This document shows, one piece after another, positions 14,687-22,369 of a stretch of 28,134 nucleotides of DNA. The notes beneath the pieces are model-generated. The model was given only the letters and a program-made list of their open reading frames with translations, was not told where the DNA came from and did not search any database. Within the stretch, counting starts at the first letter, position 1. Every line of letters starts with the position of its first letter. A program made the position numbers and the translations under genes. This stretch comes from Mayfieldus sp963740555. GTDB lineage: Bacteria > Actinomycetota > Thermoleophilia > Solirubrobacterales > 70-9. Where the stretch lies: the NCBI GenBank assembly GCA_963740555.1, contig CAVUES010000002.1, positions 1 to 28,134 on the forward strand, given 5' to 3'.

Positions 14687-15796
14687 TCACCTCGCGGCCT
14701 CCTCGACGATCGCCTCGCAGATCTCCAGCATCTGGTCCAGGTGGGCCGCGGGGACGCTCTCATCGGGTGTGTGATTCGCGTCGGTCCCGTTGGCGAGCAG
14801 CACGCAGTCGAAGCCGGAAACGATCAGCGCGTTCGCGTCACTCCCCCCTCCCGTCGCGACGCGGCGCGCCTCGTGCCCACAGCGCTCCAGCGCCGTCACC
14901 GCAAGTTGCGCCGGCTTCGAGCCCGCCTCGGACCGGTAGCCGCGAAACAGCTCCGTGACCTGGACGTCGACGTCGCAGCCGTGCTCGCTTGCGGCCCAGC
15001 TGCACGCGTCGACCATCGAGCCGACCGTCGCCGCCGCGCGCTCGGGATCGATGCTGCGCGCCTCGCCCTCGATCCGGCAGTGCCCGGCGACGATGTTGGA
15101 GGCGCTGCCGCCCTCGATGATTCCGACGTTGGCCGTCGTCTCCTCGTCGAGCCGGCCGAGGTCCATCGCCGCCACCGCGGCCGCGGCGGCCGCGATCGCG
15201 CTGTGCCCGGCCTCGGGCTTGATCCCGGCATGCGCCTCCTCGCCCTCGAACTCCGCCACCAGTCGCTGATAGGTGGGCGCGGCGTCGATCACCTCGCCGA
15301 TCGGGCTCGCGTGGTCGATCACGAAGCCAAAGGACGAGCGCAGGGCGCCGACGTCGAGCGCCTTCGCCCCCCGAAGGCCGTCCTCCTCGGCCACCGTGAA
15401 GACCAGCTCCAGCCCGATCGGCGGCGGCTCGGACCCGTGCCGGGCCGCCAGCTCGAGCAGCACCGCCACCGCGGCTTTGTTGTCGGCCCCGAGGATCGTC
15501 TCCCCCTTGCTGCGGTAGACGCCGTCCTCGAGGATGACCTCGACAGGCCCCTCATGCGGAACAGTGTCGAGATGAGAGGTGAACGCGACCCAGCGATCGT
15601 CGGCGCCCGGCAGCCTCGCGATCAGGTTGCCGGCGCCCGCCCGAGCGGGCCCGGCGGCGTCGTCCTCATTCACCTCGACCCCTAGCTCACGCAGTTCTCC
15701 GATCACCGCGTCGGCGACCGCCCGCTCGTCTCCGGTCGGGCTCGCGATCTCGCAGAGGCGAACGAATCGCTCGTGGAGTCGGCCCTCGCCGGTCAC
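14687..15796 (-). CDS. M20-family metallopeptidase (PepT-like)
   Basis: 369 residues from a GTG at 15796. Metal ligands and catalytic residues of the M20/M28 di-zinc peptidases are in order: His and Asp in AFTSHLDTVPHEGPVEV, bridging Asp in ETILGADNKAAVAVLLELAA, the Glu pair in VFTVAEEDGLRG, Asp in FGFVIDHASPIG, and the final His in ANGTDANHTPDESVPAAHL. The dimerisation lid domain is present (FEGEEAHAGIKPEAGHSAI). The pattern is closest to tripeptide aminopeptidase T-like proteins, which trim N-terminal residues from short peptides in the cytoplasm. The exact substrate is uncertain. It is 25 bp downstream of pyrG, same strand. Confidence 0.88.
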   Translation of the reverse strand: MTGEGRLHERFVRLCEIASPTGDERAVADAVIGELRELGVEVNEDDAAGPARAGAGNLIARLPGADDRWVAFTSHLDTVPHEGPVEVILEDGVYRSKGETILGADNKAAVAVLLELAARHGSEPPPIGLELVFTVAEEDGLRGAKALDVGALRSSFGFVIDHASPIGEVIDAAPTYQRLVAEFEGEEAHAGIKPEAGHSAIAAAAAAVAAMDLGRLDEETTANVGIIEGGSASNIVAGHCRIEGEARSIDPERAAATVGSMVDACSWAASEHGCDVDVQVTELFRGYRSEAGSKPAQLAVTALERCGHEARRVATGGGSDANALIVSGFDCVLLANGTDANHTPDESVPAAHLDQMLEICEAIVEEAAR

Positions 15797-15821
15797 CGGA
15801 CGAAGGCTAAGGGCTAGCGCG

Positions 15822-17502
15822 CTAAGTGCGTCTGATCCGAGGTCCCTCGGACATCGGCTCGCCCTCGGGTGCAGCCTCCTCGGGCGCCCGCTCGCGGGCC
15901 AGCGCCGTCGCGGCGCCGACGAACTCGCGGAACAGCGGCTCGGGCCGGTTGGGCCGCGAGTTGAACTCGGGGTGGAACTGCGAGGCGACGAAGAACGGGT
16001 GATCGGGCAGCTCGATCATCTCGACCAGGCGCTCGTCGGGGGAAGTGCCGCCGCAGATCAACCCGTCGTCCTCGAGCCTGCGCCGCAGCATGTTGTTGAC
16101 CTCATAGCGGTGGCGGTGGCGCTTGTAGATCACGGCCTCGCCGAAGATCTCGCGGGCACGAGTCCCCTCGTGCAAGCTTCACGGGGTCGGCGCCGAGGCG
16201 CATCGTCCCCCCCATCTCGGAGACCTCCTTCTGCTCGGGCAGCAGGTCGATCACCGGGTAGGGAGTCTCGGGGTCGAACTCCGATGAGTTGGCGCCGTCC
16301 ATGCCGGCGATGCTGCGCGCGAACTCGACCACGGCGATCTGCATCCCGAGGCAGATCCCGAGGAACGGTATCGACCGTTCGCGGGCGATTCGCGCCGCCG
16401 CAACCTTGCCCTCTATCCCGCGCTCGCCGAATCCGCCCGGGATCAGGATCCCGTCGGCGTCGTCGAGCCTCTCGGGATCGAAGTCCTCCGAGTCGACCAG
16501 CTCGACCTCGACGTTGACCCCGTGGTGAAAGCCCCCATGCTCGAGCGCCTCGATCACCGACTTGTAGGCGTCGGCGAGCTGCACGTACTTGCCGACCAGG
16601 GCGATCTTGACGCTGCCCTCGCGGGCGTCGGCGCGGCGCACCATCTCCTCCCATTCGCCGAGGTCGGGGGCGGGAGCCTCGATACCGAAGTGGTCGAGGA
16701 TCAGGTCGTCGACGCCCTCGGCGCGGAAGACCAGCGGCACCTTGTAGATGTTGTCGACGTCGCGGGCCGAGATCACGGCCTCCTCGGGGAGGCTCGCGAA
16801 GAGCGCGATCTTGCGTCTGATGTCGCGCGCGAGGCCGCCCTCGGAGCGGCAGACCAGCGCGTGGGGCTGGATCCCGATCCGGCGCAGCTCGTTTACCGAG
16901 TGCTGGGTCGGTTTCGTCTTCAGCTCGCCGGCGTGGCCGACGTAGGGAACCAGGGTGAGGTGGACGAACATGCAGCGCTTCGGTCCCAGGTCGGTGTAGA
17001 GCTGGCGGATCGACTCCAGGAAGGGCAGCGACTCGATGTCGCCGACGGTCCCGCCGATCTCGGTGATCACGAAGTCGACCGCCTGAGACTCGGCGACGAT
17101 CAGGATTCGGTGCTTTATCTCGTCGGTGATATGGGGAATCACCTGCACCGTGGCGCCGAGGTAGTCGCCGCGGCGCTCGCGCCTGATCACCGAGTTGTAG
17201 ACCGCCCCCGCGGTCACGTTGGAGGCACGGGAGGTGTTCTCGTCGGTGAAGCGCTCGTAGTGGCCGAGGTCGAGGTCGGTCTCGGCGCCGTCCTCGGTGA
17301 CGAAGACCTCGCCGTGCTGGAACGGGCTCATCGTTCCCGGGTCGACGTTGATGTAGGGGTCGAACTTCTGGATCTGGACCCGGAACCCGCGGCTGACCAG
17401 CAGACGGCCGATCGAGGCCGAGGTGATGCCCTTGCCGAGAGCCGACACCACTCCGCCCGTGACGAAGATGAATCGCGTGTCGCCCTGGTTGCCTCTATTC
17501 AT
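15822..17502 (-). pseudogene. pyrG: CTP synthase, with one frameshift (probable sequence error)
   Basis: CTP synthase makes CTP from UTP and glutamine. The N-terminal amidoligase domain is intact (FIFVTGGVVSALGKGITSAS with its P-loop, FDPYINVDPGTMSPFQHGEV, EIGGTVGDIES). The glutaminase domain has the nucleophile Cys in IPFLGICLGMQ and the oxyanion loop GGFGERG. Near 16170-16182 the frame changes: GGTMRLGADPVKL continues in the next frame as HEGTRAREIFGEAVIYKRHR, with catalytic His and Glu in SQFHPEF. The span is 1681 nt, one more than a multiple of three. One extra base between AAGCTT and CACGAG (or two lost) would explain it, giving about 559 residues. Because pyrG is normally essential, an assembly error is more likely than loss. 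The ATG at 17502 overlaps the upstream gene by 8 bp. Confidence 0.93.
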
Positions 17503-18337
17503 TGACCCTGCCCAGCGAGTCTAGAGATCGAAGGGGCGGAATCGACCCGATGGCACGCGAAATCGATCGCAATTCACCGTAAATGGTGAGAGCGACGACG
17601 ATCCCAAGCGCGATCAGCCGGCCGGTTTCGTCGAGCGTGGTCAGAAGCCAGACGCCCGCGATCGCCCCGACAAGGTTCGACCCCGTGTCACCGAGCATCG
17701 CCCTCTCGCGCAGCGTGAACCAGGCGCCGACCAAGACCGGGCCGAGGAAGATCCCGAGCAATTCGATCGGCTCTCCGGTCCAGGCCCCGATGCAGAGCCC
17801 GAGGCCGAGCAGAACCAGAGCCTTCTCGGCGCGCCCCGGACGAAGGTCGAAGAGGTTGAAGAGGTTGGTCGCGAGGATCAGCAGGGCGACGTCGGCCAGG
17901 TACTCGAACGACTGCAACCCGCGGCCCGATACGACGTAGGCGGCCAGCGCCAGCGCGCCGATCGCCTTGATCGCCCCGGTCGAGAGCCGCCCCTGTCGCA
18001 ACGCCCGGGCATGCCCCCTCCAACCGCGGGCGGAATCGGCCCGAGCGCCCTGCCCCAGCGAGTCGTCGAGAAAGCCCAGGAAGGCAACCCCGATCAGGTA
18101 GGGGATCCAGCGGCGAAGCTCGGGGTCGAGCAGGTCGAGGTCGGCGCGATCGTTGAGAAAGGCGAGCGGCGCCAGGGAAACAAGTGCCGTCGTCGCCAGC
18201 ACCGCGCCGAGCGGGAAGGCGAGGCTGCGACCGCGGTAGTTGTCGCGCACCAGGCCGGCGTCGGCGAGGCCCCGTATGCCCGCCGGGACCATCAAAAGCG
18301 CCAGCCCGAAGGAGAGCGGCAGCCCTATCCAGAGCAC
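17495..18337 (-). CDS. MraY/WecA-like (GT4) phosphoglycosyl transferase
   Basis: 280 residues with about eight to nine membrane segments, from a GTG at 18337. Family motifs are AFLGFLDDSLGQGARADSA (the Asp-Asp metal motif), ATNLFNLFDLRPGRAEKALV (the Asn/Asp loop, where MraY and WecA have NxxNxxDG) and ERAMLGDTGSNLVGAIAGVW (the GDTGS-like motif). Enzymes of this family move a sugar-1-phosphate from a UDP-sugar to a polyprenyl phosphate, starting cell-wall or surface glycan synthesis. It is shorter than MraY or WecA (about 320-360 residues), so a full set of cytoplasmic loops may be lacking. Its TAG overlaps the pyrG start by 8 bp and it is 13 bp after the mctB/steB gene. The substrate is unknown. 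Confidence 0.82.
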   Translation of the reverse strand: MLWIGLPLSFGLALLMVPAGIRGLADAGLVRDNYRGRSLAFPLGAVLATTALVSLAPLAFLNDRADLDLLDPELRRWIPYLIGVAFLGFLDDSLGQGARADSARGWRGHARALRQGRLSTGAIKAIGALALAAYVVSGRGLQSFEYLADVALLILATNLFNLFDLRPGRAEKALVLLGLGLCIGAWTGEPIELLGIFLGPVLVGAWFTLRERAMLGDTGSNLVGAIAGVWLLTTLDETGRLIALGIVVALTIYGELRSISRAIGSIPPLRSLDSLGRVNE

Positions 18338-18350
18338 GTCGAATCGCTCA

Positions 18351-19247
18351 TCAAGGCGGGCCGGCGGGGGTTGTGGGAAGACCCGGCGAAGCCGTGATCA
18401 CGTCGGGGAGCAGCCTGTCGGCGGATTCCTTGACGCCGAAGTTGCCCTCGGCGCCGCGCAGGGCGAAGACCATCGCCACCTGCCCGGAGACGAAGTCGAG
18501 GTCGTCGACGGTCGAGAGGCCGTGGGAGGAGAAGAAGGAGATCGACGAGGGATCGGTCTCGCTCGTCTCGACGCCGACGGACTTGGCGCCCGCCGCCTCG
18601 ATCCCGTCCAGAAGGCCGGATTCGAGCCTGCCGGTGGCGCTCTTGTCCGGTCCGCTCAGATTGCTCGGTTGCTGGCGGACGACGATCACCGTGTCGAGCC
18701 CACCGAAGCGCCCGCTCGCCCGCGAGAGCAGACGGCTGCGCACCCGGTCGAGCAGCGTGCCGCCGAGCACGATCTGCCGCCCGACCCCCTTGCCGAGCGC
18801 CTGCACCGAGTCGCTGTTCGTCGTCAGGTCGGAGAGCCGGGTCTGCGACAGCTCGCCCGCCAGGCTTCCGATGTCGGGCGGCTCGCGAACGACCGCAACC
18901 GCGACCAAACGGCCGCCGGACGGTTGCAGCGCGTTCTCGATCTCGGTCGAGAGGTCGTTGGGCAGCCCGCCGAGCGCGACCACGCCGATTCGCTGTCCTC
19001 GCAGCTCCCCGCGCACCAGCACCGGATAGACCCGCTGGGCGAACTCGTTGGAGCGGTTGAGCTGCCCGGCGAGCTGATCGGAGCGGCTGCGAGCGGCCTC
19101 GAGGTCGCCGGTGAGGCTCGCCTCGAGGTTCTTCTTCGTGTTCGAGAGCACGTTGTCACCGAACCCGACCCCAATCAGGATCCCGATCGCCAGAGCCAGG
19201 AACACAGCTGCCAACGAGGCCGCGTGATAGCGCGAGCTGTAACCCAT
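18351..19247 (-). CDS. MctB/SteB-like membrane-anchored protein (DUF3186)
   Basis: 298 residues from the ATG at 19247. MGYSSRYHAASLAAVFLALA begins an N-terminal membrane anchor continuing IGILIGVGFGDN. It is followed by a coiled-coil stretch (LEASLTGDLEAARSRSDQLA) and a soluble domain (RIGVVALGGLPNDLSTEIEN, RLLSRASGRFGGLDTVIVV). This is the DUF3186 pattern. In Mycobacterium the homologue was linked to copper transport (MctB, Rv1698), and in Corynebacterium it is SteB, which partners SteA at the division site. The neighbouring steA here favours the envelope or division role. On the minus strand TATGCT lies 6 nt before the ATG, so transcription may be leaderless from just inside hairpin element copy 3. 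Confidence 0.9.
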   Translation of the reverse strand: MGYSSRYHAASLAAVFLALAIGILIGVGFGDNVLSNTKKNLEASLTGDLEAARSRSDQLAGQLNRSNEFAQRVYPVLVRGELRGQRIGVVALGGLPNDLSTEIENALQPSGGRLVAVAVVREPPDIGSLAGELSQTRLSDLTTNSDSVQALGKGVGRQIVLGGTLLDRVRSRLLSRASGRFGGLDTVIVVRQQPSNLSGPDKSATGRLESGLLDGIEAAGAKSVGVETSETDPSSISFFSSHGLSTVDDLDFVSGQVAMVFALRGAEGNFGVKESADRLLPDVITASPGLPTTPAGPP

Positions 19248-19253
19248 GGCGAG

Positions 19254-19259
19254 AGCATA
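19254..19259 (-). promoter_or_regulatory. Possible -10 element of a leaderless mctB/steB transcript
   Basis: On the minus strand TATGCT ends 6 nt before the ATG at 19247, matching TAnnnT -10 elements that yield leaderless mRNAs. No convincing -35 hexamer is visible because the repeat element begins immediately upstream. Confidence 0.35.
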
Positions 19260-19263
19260 AATT

Positions 19264-19378
19264 GCGGCGGCTTCGCCGCCTGACAGACTCTTGCGGCCGC
19301 TTCGCGGCCTGACATGCACCTGCGGCGACACTTTGTGTCGCCGCTCGACCTTCACCGTGCGGCGACGCAACGTCGCCG
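19264..19378. repeat. Four-hairpin intergenic element, copy 3 (inverted)
   Basis: This copy reads in the reverse direction to copies 1 and 2. From left: hairpin D' 19266-19280 (GGCGGC-TTC-GCCGCC), linker TGACAGACTCTTGC, hairpin C' 19295-19309 (GGCCGC-TTC-GCGGCC), linker TGACATGCACCTG, hairpin B' 19323-19343 (stem CGGCGACAC, loop TTT), a diverged linker, then a fourth hairpin 19360-19378 (CGGCGACG-CAA-CGTCGCCG). D' is one pair shorter than D of copy 2, with both arms changed. The element fills the gap between the steA stop and the mctB/steB start. Orientation relative to the host genes is opposite to the other two copies. Confidence 0.92.
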
Positions 19379-19385
19379 CAAAGAA

Positions 19386-20576
19386 CTAGAGGCCCAGCTG
19401 AACCCGGAGCTTGAGCCAGACCAGATTCACGAACTCCCGCAGGCTGTCGGAGCTGGCGACCACGACCACGAGCAGCACCAGCGAGACGAGCACGAAGAGC
19501 GCGAACAGCGAGCCGCCGACGCCGGGGTTGTAGAGCCGGCTCACGCCCTTGGCGTCGACGAGCGTCTCGCCGATCCGCAACCGGGTCAGAAAGGTCGAGG
19601 ACATCCCCTCCCGACTGCGGTCGAGGAACTCGATCAGGTTGAAGTGGGCGCCGACGCTGACGATCAGGGCCGCGCCCTTCTCGAACGCCATCAGCATCGC
19701 GACGTCCTGGCTTGTCCCCGCCGCCGGGACCACGGTGTGCTCGAGGCCGAGGTCGAGGACCCGCTCACGGCCCGGCGCCCGGCCGTCCGGATAGGCGTGC
19801 ACGACCAGCTCGGCCCCGGAGCGAAGCGCGGCGTCGCTCGCCGAGTCCATGTCGCCGATCACCACGTCGGGCCGCAGCCCTGCCTCGAGGATCGCGTCGG
19901 CACCGCCGTCGACCCCGACCAGCACCGGCTTCACGTCGCGGATGTAGGCGCGCAGCGCCTGCAGGTCGCGGCGGTGGGTGGTGCCCCGCACCACGACCAG
20001 CGCGTGGCGGTCGCGGAACCTCGTGCGAATCGCCGGGAACTCGACCCGACCGGTAAGCAGGTCCCCCTCTTGGCGAACATGGGCCATCGTGTTCTCCGCG
20101 AACGCCGAAAGCGCGTCGTCGACCCGCCGGCGCTGCTCGTCGAGCTGGCGGGCCAGGGCGTCGGCCTCCATGACGGTCCCGGTGACGATCTCCTCGCCCC
20201 CCCGGACCACCCTGCCGCCCTCGATCGTCAGCGGGTCGCCGTCCTTGAGATGCTCGAAGAGCGGCGCCCGAGGCGCGTCGACGAGGTGGATCCCGGCGCG
20301 GGTCATCATCAGCGGGCCGGCGTTCGGGTAGCGGCCGTTGGAGGAGTCCGAGACATTGATCACGGCCTCGGTGCCCGTGGCGATCAGCTCCTCGGCGGCG
20401 ATGCGATCGATGTTCGTGTGGTCGATCACCGCGATGTCGCCCGGGCCCAGGCGCTTTACGAGGTGCTTGGTCTTCCGCCCCAGACGGGCGGTGCCGTAGA
20501 TGACGCCGTTCTGGCTGTTTCCGTTGCGCCGAGACAGCAGATGGCGGCCGAACCTGGACCGGCTGGCGGTAGCCAC
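19386..20576 (-). CDS. steA: SteA-like putative cytokinetic ring protein
   Basis: 396 residues from a GTG at 20576. The main part resembles a thiamin pyrophosphokinase-like catalytic fold (LVGVDGGADAILEAGLRPDV then VIGDMDSASDAALRSGAELV). It is preceded by a conserved N-terminal domain (TARLGRKTKHLVKRLGPGDI, EAVINVSDSSNGRYPNAGPL). A single C-terminal membrane helix (GGSLFALFVLVSLVLLVVVV) anchors it. In Corynebacterium SteA forms a division-site complex with SteB, the DUF3186 protein encoded next to it, as here. Whether the kinase-like site is active is unclear. It lies between recN and mctB/steB exactly as in Mycobacterium (Rv1697). Confidence 0.93.
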   Translation of the reverse strand: MATASRSRFGRHLLSRRNGNSQNGVIYGTARLGRKTKHLVKRLGPGDIAVIDHTNIDRIAAEELIATGTEAVINVSDSSNGRYPNAGPLMMTRAGIHLVDAPRAPLFEHLKDGDPLTIEGGRVVRGGEEIVTGTVMEADALARQLDEQRRRVDDALSAFAENTMAHVRQEGDLLTGRVEFPAIRTRFRDRHALVVVRGTTHRRDLQALRAYIRDVKPVLVGVDGGADAILEAGLRPDVVIGDMDSASDAALRSGAELVVHAYPDGRAPGRERVLDLGLEHTVVPAAGTSQDVAMLMAFEKGAALIVSVGAHFNLIEFLDRSREGMSSTFLTRLRIGETLVDAKGVSRLYNPGVGGSLFALFVLVSLVLLVVVVASSDSLREFVNLVWLKLRVQLGL

Positions 20577-20634
20577 AGGCCCAGGTTACCCGCCGAAAGC
20601 CCCAGGCAGGGACCCACGCTGGCCTCCCAGCGCA

Positions 20635-22317
20635 CTAGGCGGCGGCCAGCAGCTCCTGCGCGTGCCTGCTCGCCGCCTCGTCGCCCCGCTCCGCGCCCAG
20701 CATGCGGCAGATCTCGGCCACCAGCTCGTCGCCGTCCAGCCTCTGAACCGAAGCAATCGCGTCGCCCTTGCGGACCCGTTTGCTGATTCGAAAGTGGCCG
20801 CTGGCATTCGAGGCGACCTGCGGCAGATGGGTGATGCAGATCACCTGCCGCCCCCGCCCAAGCTCGCGCAGGCGCTCGCCGACCGTGCGCGCCGTGTTGC
20901 CGCCGACGCCGCCGTCGATCTCGTCGAAGCACAGCGTCGCCGCGCTCGCCGACGCGCCCAAGCCGGTCAGCGCCAGCATCACCCGCGACAGCTCCCCACC
21001 CGAGGCGGCGTCCTTGAGCGGCGCCGGTTCGAGTCCCGGGTTGGTGGCGATGAGGAAGGTCACGCTCTCCGCGCCCGCCGGGCCGAAGCCGTCCGGCGCC
21101 GGCTCCAACCGCACCCCCAGCTTGGCGCCGGGCATCGCCAATTCCTCGAGCTCCTCGGCGATCCGCTTCTCGAGCCGGCGGGCTGCCTTGCGCCGCGCGC
21201 TGGTCAGCTCGGCGCCAAGCTCGGCCCGCCGCGTTTCGGCGGCGGCCAGCCGCGATTCGAGCTCCGAGCCGCGGCCCTCGGCGCCTTCGAGTCGCTCGAT
21301 CTCGTTGCGGCAGCGGCCCGCGTGCGCGAGCACCGATTCGACCGAGCCACCGTGCTTGCGCTTCAGGCGGTCGAGGACTTCGAGTCGCTCCTCGACCGCC
21401 GCCAGGCGCCCGGGGTCGGCTTCGATCCGCTCCAGATACGTACGGAGCTCGCCGCCAACGTCGCTGACCTCAACGGCGAGCGCGGCGACCCGCTCGCCGA
21501 GCCGGTCGAGCTTTGGGTCGACGCCCGCGGACGCGCGCAGTGAGCCCTCGGCCTCCGCCAGCGCTCCGGCGCCCCCTCCCCCATCCTGCTCGGCCCCGGC
21601 GATCGCGGCCAGCGCCCGGGCGGCCGCGAGGCGCAGGCCTTCAGCGTGCCCAAGGCGGCTTCGCTCCGCATTCAGCTCCGCTTCCTCCGCGGTGTCGGGT
21701 GCGGCGGCCTCGATCTCTGACAGCTCGTAGCGGTACAGATCGAGGTCGCGCTCGCGTCCCCCGTCGCGCTCGCGCAGGCGCTCCAGCTCGCGGCGCGTGC
21801 TCTCCGCCTCTGCGTGGGCCTGGCGGTAGCGTCGCCGCCTCTCGAGATGCGCCTCACCCGCGAACCCATCGAGAACCTCGAGCTGCGACGAGGACAGAAC
21901 CAGGCGGCGGTGCTCGTGCTGCCCGTAGAAGGCGAGCAGGCGAGAGCCGAGCAGCTTCAGATCACCGGCGGACGCCGACCGCCCGCCGACGAAGGCCGCG
22001 GTGCGACCGGCGGCCGAGACCCTTCGCCCGAGGACCAGCTGCTCGGCGTCCTCGGGCAGGCGCTCGGCGATCTCGGCCAGCTGCGGGTCGTCGCACAGGT
22101 CGGCCGGCAGATCGAACGTCCCCTCGACCCAGGCTTCGGAGGCGCCGGGGCGCACGATCTGCGACCGCGCCCTGCCGCCCATCAAGAGGTCGAGCGAGTG
22201 CGCGAGCACCGTCTTGCCGGCCCCGGTCTCTCCAGTGATCACGTTGAAGCCCTCGTCGAGGCGAAGCTCGGCGCGCTCGATCAGCAGCAGGTTCTCTATC
22301 CGCAGCTCGCGCAGCAT
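20635..22317 (-). CDS. recN: DNA repair protein RecN
   Basis: A 560-residue SMC-like ATPase acting in double-strand break repair. The Walker A is in FNVITGETGAGKTVLAHSLD near residue 30. The long central coiled coil is Glu/Arg/Ala rich (residues about 150 to 370). The ABC signature is in SGGELSRVMLALTG, the Walker B in ATLCFDEIDGGVGGNTA and the His switch in QVICITHLPQVASNASG. The length is typical. The ATG at 22317 is followed by LRELRIENLLLIERAELRL, the standard RecN start. It precedes steA as in other actinobacteria. Upstream, the usual neighbour nadK is separated from it here by an exporter gene. Confidence 0.97.
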   Translation of the reverse strand: MLRELRIENLLLIERAELRLDEGFNVITGETGAGKTVLAHSLDLLMGGRARSQIVRPGASEAWVEGTFDLPADLCDDPQLAEIAERLPEDAEQLVLGRRVSAAGRTAAFVGGRSASAGDLKLLGSRLLAFYGQHEHRRLVLSSSQLEVLDGFAGEAHLERRRRYRQAHAEAESTRRELERLRERDGGRERDLDLYRYELSEIEAAAPDTAEEAELNAERSRLGHAEGLRLAAARALAAIAGAEQDGGGGAGALAEAEGSLRASAGVDPKLDRLGERVAALAVEVSDVGGELRTYLERIEADPGRLAAVEERLEVLDRLKRKHGGSVESVLAHAGRCRNEIERLEGAEGRGSELESRLAAAETRRAELGAELTSARRKAARRLEKRIAEELEELAMPGAKLGVRLEPAPDGFGPAGAESVTFLIATNPGLEPAPLKDAASGGELSRVMLALTGLGASASAATLCFDEIDGGVGGNTARTVGERLRELGRGRQVICITHLPQVASNASGHFRISKRVRKGDAIASVQRLDGDELVAEICRMLGAERGDEAASRHAQELLAAA

Positions 22318-22369
22318 CGTCCGCTTCTGTCTAGCAGCGGCCGACGACGGACTCTCCCCTATCCGTGGC

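Noticed and set aside
16522..17505. A 327-codon plus-strand open frame opposite pyrG
   Set aside because: It is a codon-bias shadow of CTP synthase, whose motifs are unambiguous on the minus strand.
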